Assembly (NCBI GenBank): GCA_019449635.1
Contig: JAGRPI010000006.1
Span: forward strand, 37,633 to 101,632
Source: Candidatus Ferrigenium bremense
Lineage (GTDB): Bacteria; Pseudomonadota; Gammaproteobacteria; Burkholderiales; Gallionellaceae
Reading direction: 5' to 3'
DNA length: 64,000 nt
The notes under the pieces are model-generated. The model was not told where the DNA came from. It did no database searches and worked only from the letters and a program-made list of their open reading frames with translations. The stretch's first letter is position 1. Every line of letters starts with the position of its first letter. This document shows positions 56,347 to 64,000 of this stretch, one piece after another. The position numbers were made by a program, and so were the translations under genes.

Positions 56347-58353
56347 ATGATTCCAGAGATTGGTCATTTTGCGTTAATTGTTGCGTTGTTTTTGGCAGTT
56401 TGCCTGGGAGCGTTGCCGATCATCGGCGCGGCTCGGGACAACGTGGTATTGATGGGCGCCGCGCGCCCGCTGGCGTACGGCCAGTTTGTGTTTCTTGCCA
56501 TCGCGTTTGCCTGCCTGACTTACGCATTCGTCGCCAATGATTTTTCCGTGCTGTATGTCGCGCAGCATTCCAATTCCCAGCTTCCCGTTGCATATCGCGT
56601 GGCCGCCGTGTGGGGCGGGCATGAAGGCTCGCTGTTGCTGTGGGCATTCATCCTGTCCGCATGGGTGCTGGCCGTCGCCGTGTACAGCAGACACTTGCCG
56701 GAAGAAATGGTGGCACGAGTGCTGGGCGTGATGGGGCTGGTTGCGGTGGGCTTTTTGCTGTTCATGCTGTTTACCTCGAATCCGTTCGAACGTCTGCTGC
56801 CCGCCGCTGTCGACGGGCGCGACCTGAATCCGCTGCTGCAGGACCCCGGGCTGGTGATCCATCCGCCGATGCTGTACATGGGCTATGTGGGCTTCTCGGT
56901 GGCGTTCGCATTCGCCATCGCCGCATTGCTGGGCGGAAAACTCGATGCCATCTGGGCGCGCTGGTCGCGCCCGTGGACGACCGTGGCATGGGTGTTCATG
57001 ACTGGCGGCATCGCGCTGGGCAGCTGGTGGGCCTATTACGAATTGGGCTGGGGCGGCTGGTGGTTCTGGGATCCGGTGGAGAACGCCTCGTTCATGCCGT
57101 GGCTGGTCGGTACCGCACTGATTCATTCGCTGGCGGTGACCGAAAAGCGCGGCGCGTTCAAAAGCTGGACGGTGCTGCTGGCCATCGCGGCATTCTCCTT
57201 GAGCCTGATGGGCACATTCCTGGTGCGTTCCGGCGTGCTGACTTCGGTGCATGCGTTTGCTACCGATCCCAAGCGCGGCATTTTCATTCTGTCTTTCCTG
57301 GTGGTCGTGATCGGCGCGTCGCTGCTGCTGTTCGCGTGGCGTGCGCCGAAGATCGGCCTGGGCGGAAAGTTCGATCTGCTGTCGCGCGAATCGCTGTTGC
57401 TGTCGAACAACGTGCTGCTGTCGGTCGCCGCGACCTCGGTGTTCATCGGCACGCTTTATCCGCTGTTCATGGATGCGCTCGGTCAAGGCAAACTGTCGGT
57501 CGGCCCGCCGTATTTCCACGCGGTGTTCGTGCCGCTGATGGTGCCGATGCTGCTGATGATGGGTCTGGGGCCGCTGGCGCGCTGGAAAAAAATTGCCGCA
57601 CTGGAGCTGGTCAGACGCGTGCGCTGGGCTTTTGCCAGTGCGTTGCTGATCGCATTGCTGCTGCCGCTGACCATGGGCAAATGGACCGCCATGATCGCGC
57701 TGGGTTTGTTGCTGGCGTTCTGGATCGTCGCCTCGGTGCTGCTGAGCCTGCGCGAGCGCCTGGCCGGGCGCGGCAACTTCATGCAGCGAGCACGCGGCCA
57801 ATCGTTGAGCTATTACGGCATGCAGTTTGCGCACCTCGGCGTGGCGGTGTTCATCATCGGCGTGACGCTGGTAAAGGGCTACGAAACCGAGCGCGATGTG
57901 CGCATGGATGTCGGCGATACGGTGCAGGCGGGCGGCTACGAATTCCGCTTCAACGGCGTCACGGAAACGGAAGGCCCCAATTATGTCGCCGCACAGGGGC
58001 GCGTTTCGGTCAGCAAGAATGGCAAACTGGTCACCGAGCTGTATCCGGAAAAACGCGAATACAACGTATCCGGCATGCCGATGACCGAAGCGGCGATCGA
58101 TACCGGCTTTTTGGGCGATCTGTACGTGTCGCTGGGCGAACCGATACCGGACAGCAAGGGGGCATGGGCGGTGCGCGTCTATATCAAGCCGTTTGTGGAC
58201 TGGATCTGGGCTGGATGTCTGTTGATGGGCTTGGGCGGCGTACTGGCGATCAGCGACCGCCGTTACCGCCTTCACCGGAGGTCTGGAGCTAGAGACCGGA
58301 GATCGGAAGACCAAAGCGGCGCAAGCAATATATTGGCGACAGAGGGTAAATAA
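56347..58353 (+). CDS. ccmF: Heme lyase subunit CcmF
   Basis: A 668-residue multi-helix membrane protein of the heme ligation complex. The WWD domain is GGWWFWDPVENASFMPWL near residue 240, with GHEGSLLLWAF and GSWWAYYELGWG before it. The start at 56347 matches the family N-terminus (MIPEIGHFALI); a longer in-frame start would overlap ccmE. The last 25 residues (after DRRYRL) are an atypical Arg/Ser-rich tail encoded by DNA with a GGTCT/AGACC hairpin, possibly repeat-derived. Confidence 0.96.
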   Translation: MIPEIGHFALIVALFLAVCLGALPIIGAARDNVVLMGAARPLAYGQFVFLAIAFACLTYAFVANDFSVLYVAQHSNSQLPVAYRVAAVWGGHEGSLLLWAFILSAWVLAVAVYSRHLPEEMVARVLGVMGLVAVGFLLFMLFTSNPFERLLPAAVDGRDLNPLLQDPGLVIHPPMLYMGYVGFSVAFAFAIAALLGGKLDAIWARWSRPWTTVAWVFMTGGIALGSWWAYYELGWGGWWFWDPVENASFMPWLVGTALIHSLAVTEKRGAFKSWTVLLAIAAFSLSLMGTFLVRSGVLTSVHAFATDPKRGIFILSFLVVVIGASLLLFAWRAPKIGLGGKFDLLSRESLLLSNNVLLSVAATSVFIGTLYPLFMDALGQGKLSVGPPYFHAVFVPLMVPMLLMMGLGPLARWKKIAALELVRRVRWAFASALLIALLLPLTMGKWTAMIALGLLLAFWIVASVLLSLRERLAGRGNFMQRARGQSLSYYGMQFAHLGVAVFIIGVTLVKGYETERDVRMDVGDTVQAGGYEFRFNGVTETEGPNYVAAQGRVSVSKNGKLVTELYPEKREYNVSGMPMTEAAIDTGFLGDLYVSLGEPIPDSKGAWAVRVYIKPFVDWIWAGCLLMGLGGVLAISDRRYRLHRRSGARDRRSEDQSGASNILATEGK

Positions 58354-58355
58354 TC

Positions 58356-58883
58356 ATGATGCGTTTCTTACTTCCGTTAGTGGTTTTCCTGATCGTGGCG
58401 ACGTTCATGTTTGTCGGGCTGGGGCTGAACCCGCGTGAAGTGCCGTCACCGCTGGTCGGCAAGGCGGCTCCCGCGTTCACGCTGCCGCAACTGCACGAAC
58501 CGTCCAAACAATTCTCGCCGCAGGACATGAAGGGCAAGGTATGGCTATTCAACGTGTGGGCCTCATGGTGCACGGCTTGCGAGAATGAACATCCGGTATT
58601 TTTGGAATTATCGCGCCAGAACCTCGTGCCGATTTACGGGATGGACTACAAGGACAAGCGGGAGGACGGGGAAGCATGGCTGCGCAAGCATGGCAATCCC
58701 TACGCCATGGTCGTGTCCGATGCCGAAGGCCGCGTGGGTATCGATTACGGCGTGTACGGCGTGCCGGAAACCTATGTGATCGACAAACAGGGCGTCATTC
58801 AGCACAAGCAGATCGGCGCGGTGACGCCGAAAATCCTGAACGAAAAAATCATTCCGCTGGTCAAGGAGTTGCAAGCCAAATGA
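58356..58883 (+). CDS. ccmG: Thiol:disulfide interchange protein CcmG/DsbE
   Basis: A 175-residue membrane-anchored thioredoxin-like protein that reduces the apocytochrome c CxxCH motif. An N-terminal helix (about 4-22) is followed by a thioredoxin fold with the active site WASWCTAC (C72, C75) and the cis-Pro loop YGVPETYVID. The motif WCTAC differs slightly from the frequent WCxPC forms but keeps both cysteines. It begins two bases after ccmF and overlaps ccmH. Confidence 0.95.
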   Translation: MMRFLLPLVVFLIVATFMFVGLGLNPREVPSPLVGKAAPAFTLPQLHEPSKQFSPQDMKGKVWLFNVWASWCTACENEHPVFLELSRQNLVPIYGMDYKDKREDGEAWLRKHGNPYAMVVSDAEGRVGIDYGVYGVPETYVIDKQGVIQHKQIGAVTPKILNEKIIPLVKELQAK

Positions 58884-59368
58884 GGTATTTGCTGATATCG
58901 CTGGTGTGCCTGTTGCCGGCCTTTACTTATGCCGGTGAAGCAACCGATATGGCGGCCGATCCGGTGCTGGAAAAACGCATGATCGGCCTGGCGGAAAATC
59001 TGCGCTGCCTGGTTTGCCAGAACGAATCGCTGGCCAGTTCGCATGCTGATCTCGCCGAAGACCTGCGCCGCGAAGTGCGCGAGCAAATGCAGAAGGGCCT
59101 GAGCGATCAGGAAATAATCGATTATCTGGTGTCCCGTTATGGCGATTTCGTGCTGTATGACCCGCCGGTGAAAAAATCCACGCTGGTTCTCTGGTACGGC
59201 CCGTTCGTGTTACTGCTGCTGGGCATAGGTATGCTGGTTTATCAGTTACGCAAGCGCAAGAGCCAGATTGCGGAAACCGCGCTGTCCGATGCAGACGCGC
59301 AACGTGCCGCTGAATTATTGAACGAGACGCCGGCATTGCCGAATCAACCGAAAGACCCGCAAGCATGA
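58880..59368 (+). CDS. ccmH: Cytochrome c-type biogenesis protein CcmH
   Basis: A 162-residue thiol protein. A signal-like N-terminus (about 1-18) precedes the signature LRCLVCQNESLASS (C43, C46) and DLRREVREQMQKGLSDQEI; a membrane helix follows at about 104-122. The start overlaps the ccmG stop. It is the short CcmH form, with the TPR part encoded separately as ccmI. Confidence 0.95.
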   Translation: MRYLLISLVCLLPAFTYAGEATDMAADPVLEKRMIGLAENLRCLVCQNESLASSHADLAEDLRREVREQMQKGLSDQEIIDYLVSRYGDFVLYDPPVKKSTLVLWYGPFVLLLLGIGMLVYQLRKRKSQIAETALSDADAQRAAELLNETPALPNQPKDPQA

Positions 59369-60633
59369 CCCTATTCTGGATAATCTGCACAGCGCTGCTG
59401 ATCGTGGCGCTGCCGTTCGTGGTGTTGCCCCTGTGGCGCAGCACCGGTGGCAACAGCGCCGGTAGTGATAACGGGATCCAGCGCGATGCCGCCAACCTGG
59501 AGATATTGCGCGACCAGTCGGCAGAACTTGAAGCCGATCTGCGTGACGACCTGTTGACGCAGGATGCCTACGAACAAGGCAAGCGCGAATTGCAGGCGCG
59601 CCTGCTGGACGAGGTCAAGGTTACTGAACGGCCAACCAGGCCACCGCGCCATCCCGCCAGGACGCTGGCGATCGTGCTGGCGATATTGCTGCCGTTATTC
59701 AGCGTGCCGCTCTATCTTGTACTAGGCAATACCAAGGCGTTGTTGCCGCAACAGGATGCCGGGATGGCAGGTGAATCCAGCATCATCCGTTCTGAAGCCA
59801 AGCTGCAAGAACTGGAAAAGAAACTGGAACAGCAGCCGGAAAACCCGGATGGCTGGGTGGTGTTGGCGCGCTCCTACAGCGAACTGAAACGCTTTCCCGA
59901 AGCGGCGCGCGCCTATGGGCAACTGGTCAAGCTGGTGCCCGACGAAGCGCAGATATGGGCGAATTACGCCGACGTATACGCGATGACCAACAATCAGTCG
60001 CTGCTGGGCGAGCCAACCAAATTCCTCAACAGGGCGCTGGAACTGGACGGCAACAACCTCATGGCGTTGGCCTTGTCGGGCTCTGCCGCGATGGAGCGCG
60101 GCGACTATGCTGCGGCCATCACGCACTGGACAAGACTGGTCGATTTATTGCCGCCGGATAATTCCGATTTGCAAATGATCAACGACGGCATTCAGCAAGC
60201 GCGCCAATTCCTTGCGATGCAAAAAGGCGGCAAGGAAAAGCTGGCAAAGCTGTCGGCTGGTAAAACCTCTGAAAAAGCGGCGGCCAGCCCGGCGACGATC
60301 AGCGGCAAGGTCGCATTAAGCCCCGCGTTGGCCGGCAAAGCCACGCCGGCCGATACGGTATTCGTTTTTGCACGCGATGCACAGGGCCAAAAAACGCTGA
60401 TTGCCGCATTGCGCAAACAGGTAAAAGATTTGCCGCTGCAATTCACGCTCGACGACAGCATGGCAATGCAGCCGCAGGCGCAACTGTCCGGGTTTGAACA
60501 AGTCGTGGTGATGGCGCGCATCTCCAAATCCGGCAACCCGATTGCCCAACCCGGCGATCTGCAAGGATCGGCTGGCATCGTCAAACCAGGCGCCAAGGGT
60601 TTGAATATCGTGATCGATTCAATCGTGCAATAA
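59365..60633 (+). CDS. ccmI: Cytochrome c biogenesis TPR protein CcmI
   Basis: A 422-residue protein binding apocytochrome c. Two hydrophobic helices at the N-terminus (about 3-24 and 94-113) enclose a cytoplasmic segment with LEILRDQSAELEADL; TPR repeats follow from about residue 145 (GWVVLARSYSELKRFPEAARAYGQL, read in two halves) to about 270. The C-terminal domain (from about 310) is a beta-rich CcmI extension. It overlaps ccmH by four bases and ends the ccm operon. Confidence 0.93.
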   Translation: MTLFWIICTALLIVALPFVVLPLWRSTGGNSAGSDNGIQRDAANLEILRDQSAELEADLRDDLLTQDAYEQGKRELQARLLDEVKVTERPTRPPRHPARTLAIVLAILLPLFSVPLYLVLGNTKALLPQQDAGMAGESSIIRSEAKLQELEKKLEQQPENPDGWVVLARSYSELKRFPEAARAYGQLVKLVPDEAQIWANYADVYAMTNNQSLLGEPTKFLNRALELDGNNLMALALSGSAAMERGDYAAAITHWTRLVDLLPPDNSDLQMINDGIQQARQFLAMQKGGKEKLAKLSAGKTSEKAAASPATISGKVALSPALAGKATPADTVFVFARDAQGQKTLIAALRKQVKDLPLQFTLDDSMAMQPQAQLSGFEQVVVMARISKSGNPIAQPGDLQGSAGIVKPGAKGLNIVIDSIVQ

Positions 60634-60751
60634 CTGCCAGACTGTTCTACTATCACGGCATCTGATTGCAAAATTGGATGTCGTTTTTTTTGTGATCCAA
60701 TCAGGCTGATATCTGTCGCAAGTAACTCTTACGTATGTTGACGAAATACTG

Positions 60752-61054
60752 ATGGAAAATCCCTCGAATACCAATGCGGAGTCCCCAAGCCTGTTGCGCA
60801 AGGTGGCCGGTTTTGTCGTGACCGCAGCCTTGATTGGTTTGGTATTGATGCTTTCTGCACTGTTAGTTATCGTTATCTTGACTGCCGGAGCAATGACATG
60901 GGGTTATCTGTGGTGGAAAACCCGTGATCTGAGAAAGCAAATGCGCCAGCATCCCTCAGTCGATGGGATGAACGATGGCGAGGTAATCAGGGGGAAGGTG
61001 ATTGAGGGCGAGGTGATTCGCGTGGCCGGCTCTAGTTATCGGGTGGAACGTTGA
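60752..61054 (+). CDS. Small membrane protein of unknown function
   Basis: A 100-residue protein with one or two hydrophobic segments (about residues 19-53) and a basic C-terminus containing a repeated V-I-x-G-E/K-V-I pattern (GEVIRGKVIEGEVIRV). No family recognised. It lies alone after the ccm operon, with a 118-base upstream gap holding an ATTGGAT/ATCCAAT inverted pair (around 60674-60702). Coding is plausible by length, composition and hydrophobicity, but no ribosome site is clear. Confidence 0.6.
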   Translation: MENPSNTNAESPSLLRKVAGFVVTAALIGLVLMLSALLVIVILTAGAMTWGYLWWKTRDLRKQMRQHPSVDGMNDGEVIRGKVIEGEVIRVAGSSYRVER

Positions 61055-61172
61055 TTGCCAGTCTATTTTTACTTGCAAATGACCTTTGTTCTGACCTGTT
61101 CAGCAGAACCTCTACCTATGCAAAGTTCCCATACCGAACTGCAGACTGTTCCTATATCGCTCCCGGAAAAGC

Positions 61173-61197
61173 AAAAAGCCACCCGGATGGATGGCTT
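61173..61197 (-). terminator. Terminator of tRNA-Asn
   Basis: On the minus strand AAGCCATCC / GGGTGGCTT form a stem with one mismatch, followed by a T-run, 17 bases after the tRNA-Asn 3' end. Confidence 0.75.
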
Positions 61198-61214
61198 AAG
61201 CGCTTGAAATTTCT

Positions 61215-61290
61215 TGGCTCCCCGACCTGGACTCGAACCAGGGACCTGCGGATTAACAGTCCGTCGCTCTACCGACTGAGCTATCAGGGA
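61215..61290 (-). tRNA. tRNA-Asn (anticodon GUU)
   Basis: A 76-base tRNA on the minus strand: acceptor TCCCTGA/TCGGGGA with one G-T pair, D arm GCTC/GAGC, anticodon loop CTGTTAA (anticodon GTT), T arm CTGGTTCGAGTCCAG, and encoded CCA. Confidence 0.96.
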
Positions 61291-61351
61291 ATGAAGAGGT
61301 GCGCATGATAGAGATTTTGCCTTGCCTGGTCAACCTTAAATTTGGCTTCTT

Positions 61352-63073
61352 ATGAGATGGTTGAAGCGCCTTCTGGTTGGTTTGCTTGCCTTGCTGATGC
61401 TGGCAATGACGGCCGCTTACCTGACTCCGCTGGACACTTATGTACCGGAGGTGGAACGGGCGTTGAGCGAGCAGTTGCATGAGCCGGTCAGTATCCAGCA
61501 TCTCCGCATTGCCGCGCTGCCTTTGCCGCATCTCGAGTTGCAGGGGGTGCACTTGGGCGGGCAGGAAGGGATTGCCGCCCGGTCGGTTAATGTGGAGCCG
61601 GATTTACCCGCATTGCTGACAGGCGAAGCGGTGATGCGGCGCATTCTCGTGCAGGATGGGACGGCAAGTCTTGCTCAAGTACGCAAACTGGTGGACTTGT
61701 TCAGCAATGCTCCTGCCACAGCGCAAGGCGCGGCGGTGCGCGAGTTGCAGCTGTCCGGAATGAGCCTGTTAACCACGGGAATGACGTTCGGCCCGATTGA
61801 GTGCAAGCTGGAATTCGCGCGGGCGGGGGAACTGGAGCGTGCGTGGTTTGCGATGGACGGACAAAAGATAACGGCAGTACTGTTGCCGTTGCCCGAACGG
61901 CATTTTTCGGTAAAAGCGCAAGCGCATAGTTGGGCTCCGCCGCTATTCCCGCAATTCCCACTGGATGATTTGCAGGTAGAGGGGGTGCTTGGCGAGCAGG
62001 ATTTCACCGCGCAGAAATTTGCTGCCACATTGCGCGGTATTCGCATGGCCGGCTCGGGTAAAGTGGAATTCTCGGATGGTTGGCGCGTGCAGGCAGCTCT
62101 GACCCAAATCGATGCGCCACTGGAGCAGGTGATGGCCTTGCTGGAAAAACCGGTCGAGCTGACCGGTGCGATCTCCGCGAAAGGGGCGCTTAGTGGCAAG
62201 GCGGACACTTTGGCCGCGCTGAAGGATCATTTTTGGTTTTCCGGTGAAGTGTTGGTCAGCCGTGCCACGGCACGCATTGCTGCGGATTTGCGGCATCCTC
62301 TGAAATTCGATCAAATCAGGGCGCGTGTTGCGGCACAGCCGGAGCATCTGGAATTGAATGCACTGGAGGCAAGGCTATACGGCGGCAAGCTATCGGGGAC
62401 GATGAGCATCAATCGCAAGGATGCCATGCTGGCCGCGGAAATTGCCGTGAACGGAATTGCCATGCAGTCCCTGGTGGAAGCGCTTACCAATGAAGTGCTA
62501 TTTACCGGCAGCATGGATGGCGCGGCAAAATTCTCCATGCGACTGGATGCGTTCGAGCGGTTTCCGGAAAACCTGCAACTGGCCGGGAATTTCCATTTGC
62601 GCAACGGCATACTGACCAAAGTGGATTTGGCGCAAGCGGCAAGCAGCCTCGGCGGAGCCGGTACCGCGAAAGGCGCGACCCGATTCGATGATTTGACCGG
62701 CTTGCTTACTGTGGATGCGAGTGGTTATCATTTCAAAAATTTAAAAATTGCATCCGGCTCGTTGAATGCCGAGGGCAGAGTGGATATCAGCCCTGCATTG
62801 CAGCTTGGCGGAATGCTGGATACCAATGTCAAAGGGACGGCTGGTTTGGTCAGTATGCCGATGGTGGTTTCGGGTACGCTGAACAAGCCGGTTGTCAGAC
62901 CAAGCGGATCAGCATTGGCGGGCGCAGCGGTGGGTACGGCGATTCTGGGGCCGGGGCTCGGAACGGCTATCGGGGTCAAGGTTGGCGGGTTCCTGAACAA
63001 GCTGTTCGGCAGGAAAGATGATGATAAAAACAGCAACAAGGATGCCGTACCACAGCCGCCCACCAAGAAGTAA
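61352..63073 (+). CDS. AsmA-like family protein
   Basis: A 573-residue protein with an N-terminal membrane helix (about residues 5-24) and an otherwise periplasmic, beta-rich sequence. Repeated patterns of the type LELNALEARLYGGKLSGTMS and FHLRNGILTKVDL are typical of AsmA-like proteins, which span the periplasm and are linked to phospholipid transport to the outer membrane. The C-terminal glycine-rich helix (GAAVGTAILGPGLGTAIGVK) is also frequent in the group. The specific paralogue cannot be assigned. Confidence 0.82.
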   Translation: MRWLKRLLVGLLALLMLAMTAAYLTPLDTYVPEVERALSEQLHEPVSIQHLRIAALPLPHLELQGVHLGGQEGIAARSVNVEPDLPALLTGEAVMRRILVQDGTASLAQVRKLVDLFSNAPATAQGAAVRELQLSGMSLLTTGMTFGPIECKLEFARAGELERAWFAMDGQKITAVLLPLPERHFSVKAQAHSWAPPLFPQFPLDDLQVEGVLGEQDFTAQKFAATLRGIRMAGSGKVEFSDGWRVQAALTQIDAPLEQVMALLEKPVELTGAISAKGALSGKADTLAALKDHFWFSGEVLVSRATARIAADLRHPLKFDQIRARVAAQPEHLELNALEARLYGGKLSGTMSINRKDAMLAAEIAVNGIAMQSLVEALTNEVLFTGSMDGAAKFSMRLDAFERFPENLQLAGNFHLRNGILTKVDLAQAASSLGGAGTAKGATRFDDLTGLLTVDASGYHFKNLKIASGSLNAEGRVDISPALQLGGMLDTNVKGTAGLVSMPMVVSGTLNKPVVRPSGSALAGAAVGTAILGPGLGTAIGVKVGGFLNKLFGRKDDDKNSNKDAVPQPPTKK

Positions 63074-63115
63074 ATTACAACCGAAAATCAAGCACACTAT
63101 CAGTTAGAATGCGAC

Positions 63116-64000
63116 ATGGACAGTAATACTATTTTTGTCAGAACCACCAAAGGCGAAGATGAGATGCGCAACAAGAGCGCACTTCTTGTCGGGGACATGA
63201 AACGTGCCTTATTGATGGTGGATGGAACCGCAACTTTTGGCGAAATCAGCAAGCGTGCCGCACCCAGCCTGCGCAACATTCTTGATGAAATGTTCAAGGA
63301 TTTGGAGAAGGGCGGTTTCATTCAGGACAAAGCCAAGGCCAAGGCTGGCAACATTCCCAAGATGGCTACTCCCAAGATGGCTACCCCTTTCAAGAAACCG
63401 GTGGATGAAGGTGTTGAAGAGTTGGATTTTACTGCTGCGTTTCGTGCGCCTTCAGCGGATGCGCTGGCAGCCGAGGCAAAGAAGGCAGAGGCCGCAAAGC
63501 TGAAAATGGAGGCCGAAGCCAAAGCCCAGCGGGAGATCGAAGCGGCGAAATTAAAGATGCAGCAAGAAGCCGAAGCGGCGCGGCAGAAAGCCGAGGCCGA
63601 AGCCAAAGCAAAGCAACAGGCCGAAGCTGCGCGTATCAAGGCTGAGGCCGAGGCAAAAGCCAGGCAGGATATCGAAGCGGCGAAATTGAAGGCGCAACGG
63701 GAAGCGGAGGAGGCTCGCCTCAGGGCCGAACAGGAAGCTGCCAAAGCGCGCGAAGAGGCCGAGCTCGCCAAACAGAAGGCGTTGGCCGAAGCCAAAGTGC
63801 GTGAAGCGCTAGAACGCCGTGCCAGGGAAGAAGCGGAAGCTGCGCGAGTGAAGGCGGAACAAGAGGCCGCACGAGTGCGTGCCGAGCTGGAAGCGGCAAG
63901 GGCAAAAGCCGAGTCGGAGGCGAAAGCCAGGGAAGAGGCGAAGCGCCGCTCGCGGGAAGCAGCAGAGGCGGCCAAATTAAAGGCGCAGCAGGAGGCCGAA
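63116..64000 (+). CDS. Long coiled-coil protein with small N-terminal domain (3' end outside window)
   Basis: Open from the ATG at 63116 through the window end (295 codons, no stop). Residues 1-70 form a compact domain (TIFVRTTKGEDEMRN, then VDGTATFGEISKRAA and LEKGGFIQDK) resembling small winged-helix-like modules seen at the N-termini of signalling proteins in related bacteria. A short linker with a duplicated PKMAT follows. From about residue 120 the sequence is almost purely Ala/Glu/Lys/Arg, a long alpha-helical, TolA-like coiled coil. No output domain is visible before the edge. The function is unknown. Confidence 0.8.
   Translation, partial: MDSNTIFVRTTKGEDEMRNKSALLVGDMKRALLMVDGTATFGEISKRAAPSLRNILDEMFKDLEKGGFIQDKAKAKAGNIPKMATPKMATPFKKPVDEGVEELDFTAAFRAPSADALAAEAKKAEAAKLKMEAEAKAQREIEAAKLKMQQEAEAARQKAEAEAKAKQQAEAARIKAEAEAKARQDIEAAKLKAQREAEEARLRAEQEAAKAREEAELAKQKALAEAKVREALERRAREEAEAARVKAEQEAARVRAELEAARAKAESEAKAREEAKRRSREAAEAAKLKAQQEAE

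Noticed and set aside
56374..58314. 646-codon minus-strand frame opposite ccmF
   Set aside because: His/Gln/Arg-rich shadow of a membrane-protein gene; the pattern is the complement of hydrophobic codons.
61051..61308. 85-codon plus-strand frame across tRNA-Asn
   Set aside because: It reads the antisense of tRNA-Asn and its terminator; the peptide SPTWTRTRDLRINSP is a typical tRNA antisense artefact.
63322..63975. Minus-strand Ala/Ser-rich frame at the right edge
   Set aside because: Complement of the coiled-coil coding repeats of the real plus-strand gene at 63116.

Overview
This 64 kb window looks like chromosome of a betaproteobacterium, probably from the Nitrosomonadales (Gallionellaceae or Sulfuricellaceae-like). 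That placement is inferred from gene order and protein style, not from a marker-gene search. DNA is GC-rich, genes are tightly packed, and the core blocks (tig-clpP-clpX-lon-hupB-tRNA-Val-tRNA-Asp-ppiD and ccmABCDEFGHI) are in classic proteobacterial order. No phage, intact insertion sequence or CRISPR array is visible.

Layout. 1-2184: tail of an rnf operon (rnfD partial, G, E, H). 2253-14867: an ion and osmotic-stress block with a dapB-like paralogue, four cation:proton antiporters, and a five-gene minus-strand operon: phosphatase/glycerate-kinase fusion, glycosyltransferase, MscS-like membrane protein, glucosyl-3-phosphoglycerate-synthase-like enzyme, galU. This operon probably makes a glucosylglycerate-type compatible solute. 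A 5' scrap of an IS3-family transposase gene abuts its first gene. 15255-27592: a co-directional carbon cluster aclB-aclA-acn-icd-sucC-sucD-fumA with an unusual, enlarged ATP-citrate-lyase-like large subunit. 27737-31177: an HD-GYP protein and a plasma-membrane-type H+-ATPase. 31467-32877: an Alvin-type ferredoxin and malate dehydrogenase. 33002-41977: sdhCDAB-sdhE-gltA-sucA-sucB. 42150-43145: acuI-like reductase. 43183-51813: tRNA-Leu and the chaperone/protease block. 51962-53281: an uncharacterised protein. 53581-60633: complete cytochrome c maturation system I. 60752-64000: a small membrane protein, tRNA-Asn, an AsmA-like protein and the start of a long coiled-coil protein.

How it fits together. 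Nearly the whole TCA cycle is encoded here. The citrate node is duplicated in opposite senses: citrate synthase for the oxidative direction and a putative ATP-citrate lyase for the reductive one. Rnf and a low-potential-type ferredoxin would suit reductive operation. However, no 2-oxoglutarate:ferredoxin oxidoreductase is in the window, whereas the oxidative sucA and sucB are. The ccm operon indicates a cytochrome-c-rich respiratory lifestyle.

Most unusual: the ACL large subunit is about 900 residues, with roughly 250 extra residues between its ligase and lyase modules, and the citrate-synthase-type histidines appear to be replaced. The TCA cluster is also riddled with different short palindromic repeat families, two of which sit in frame inside sucA and sucB.
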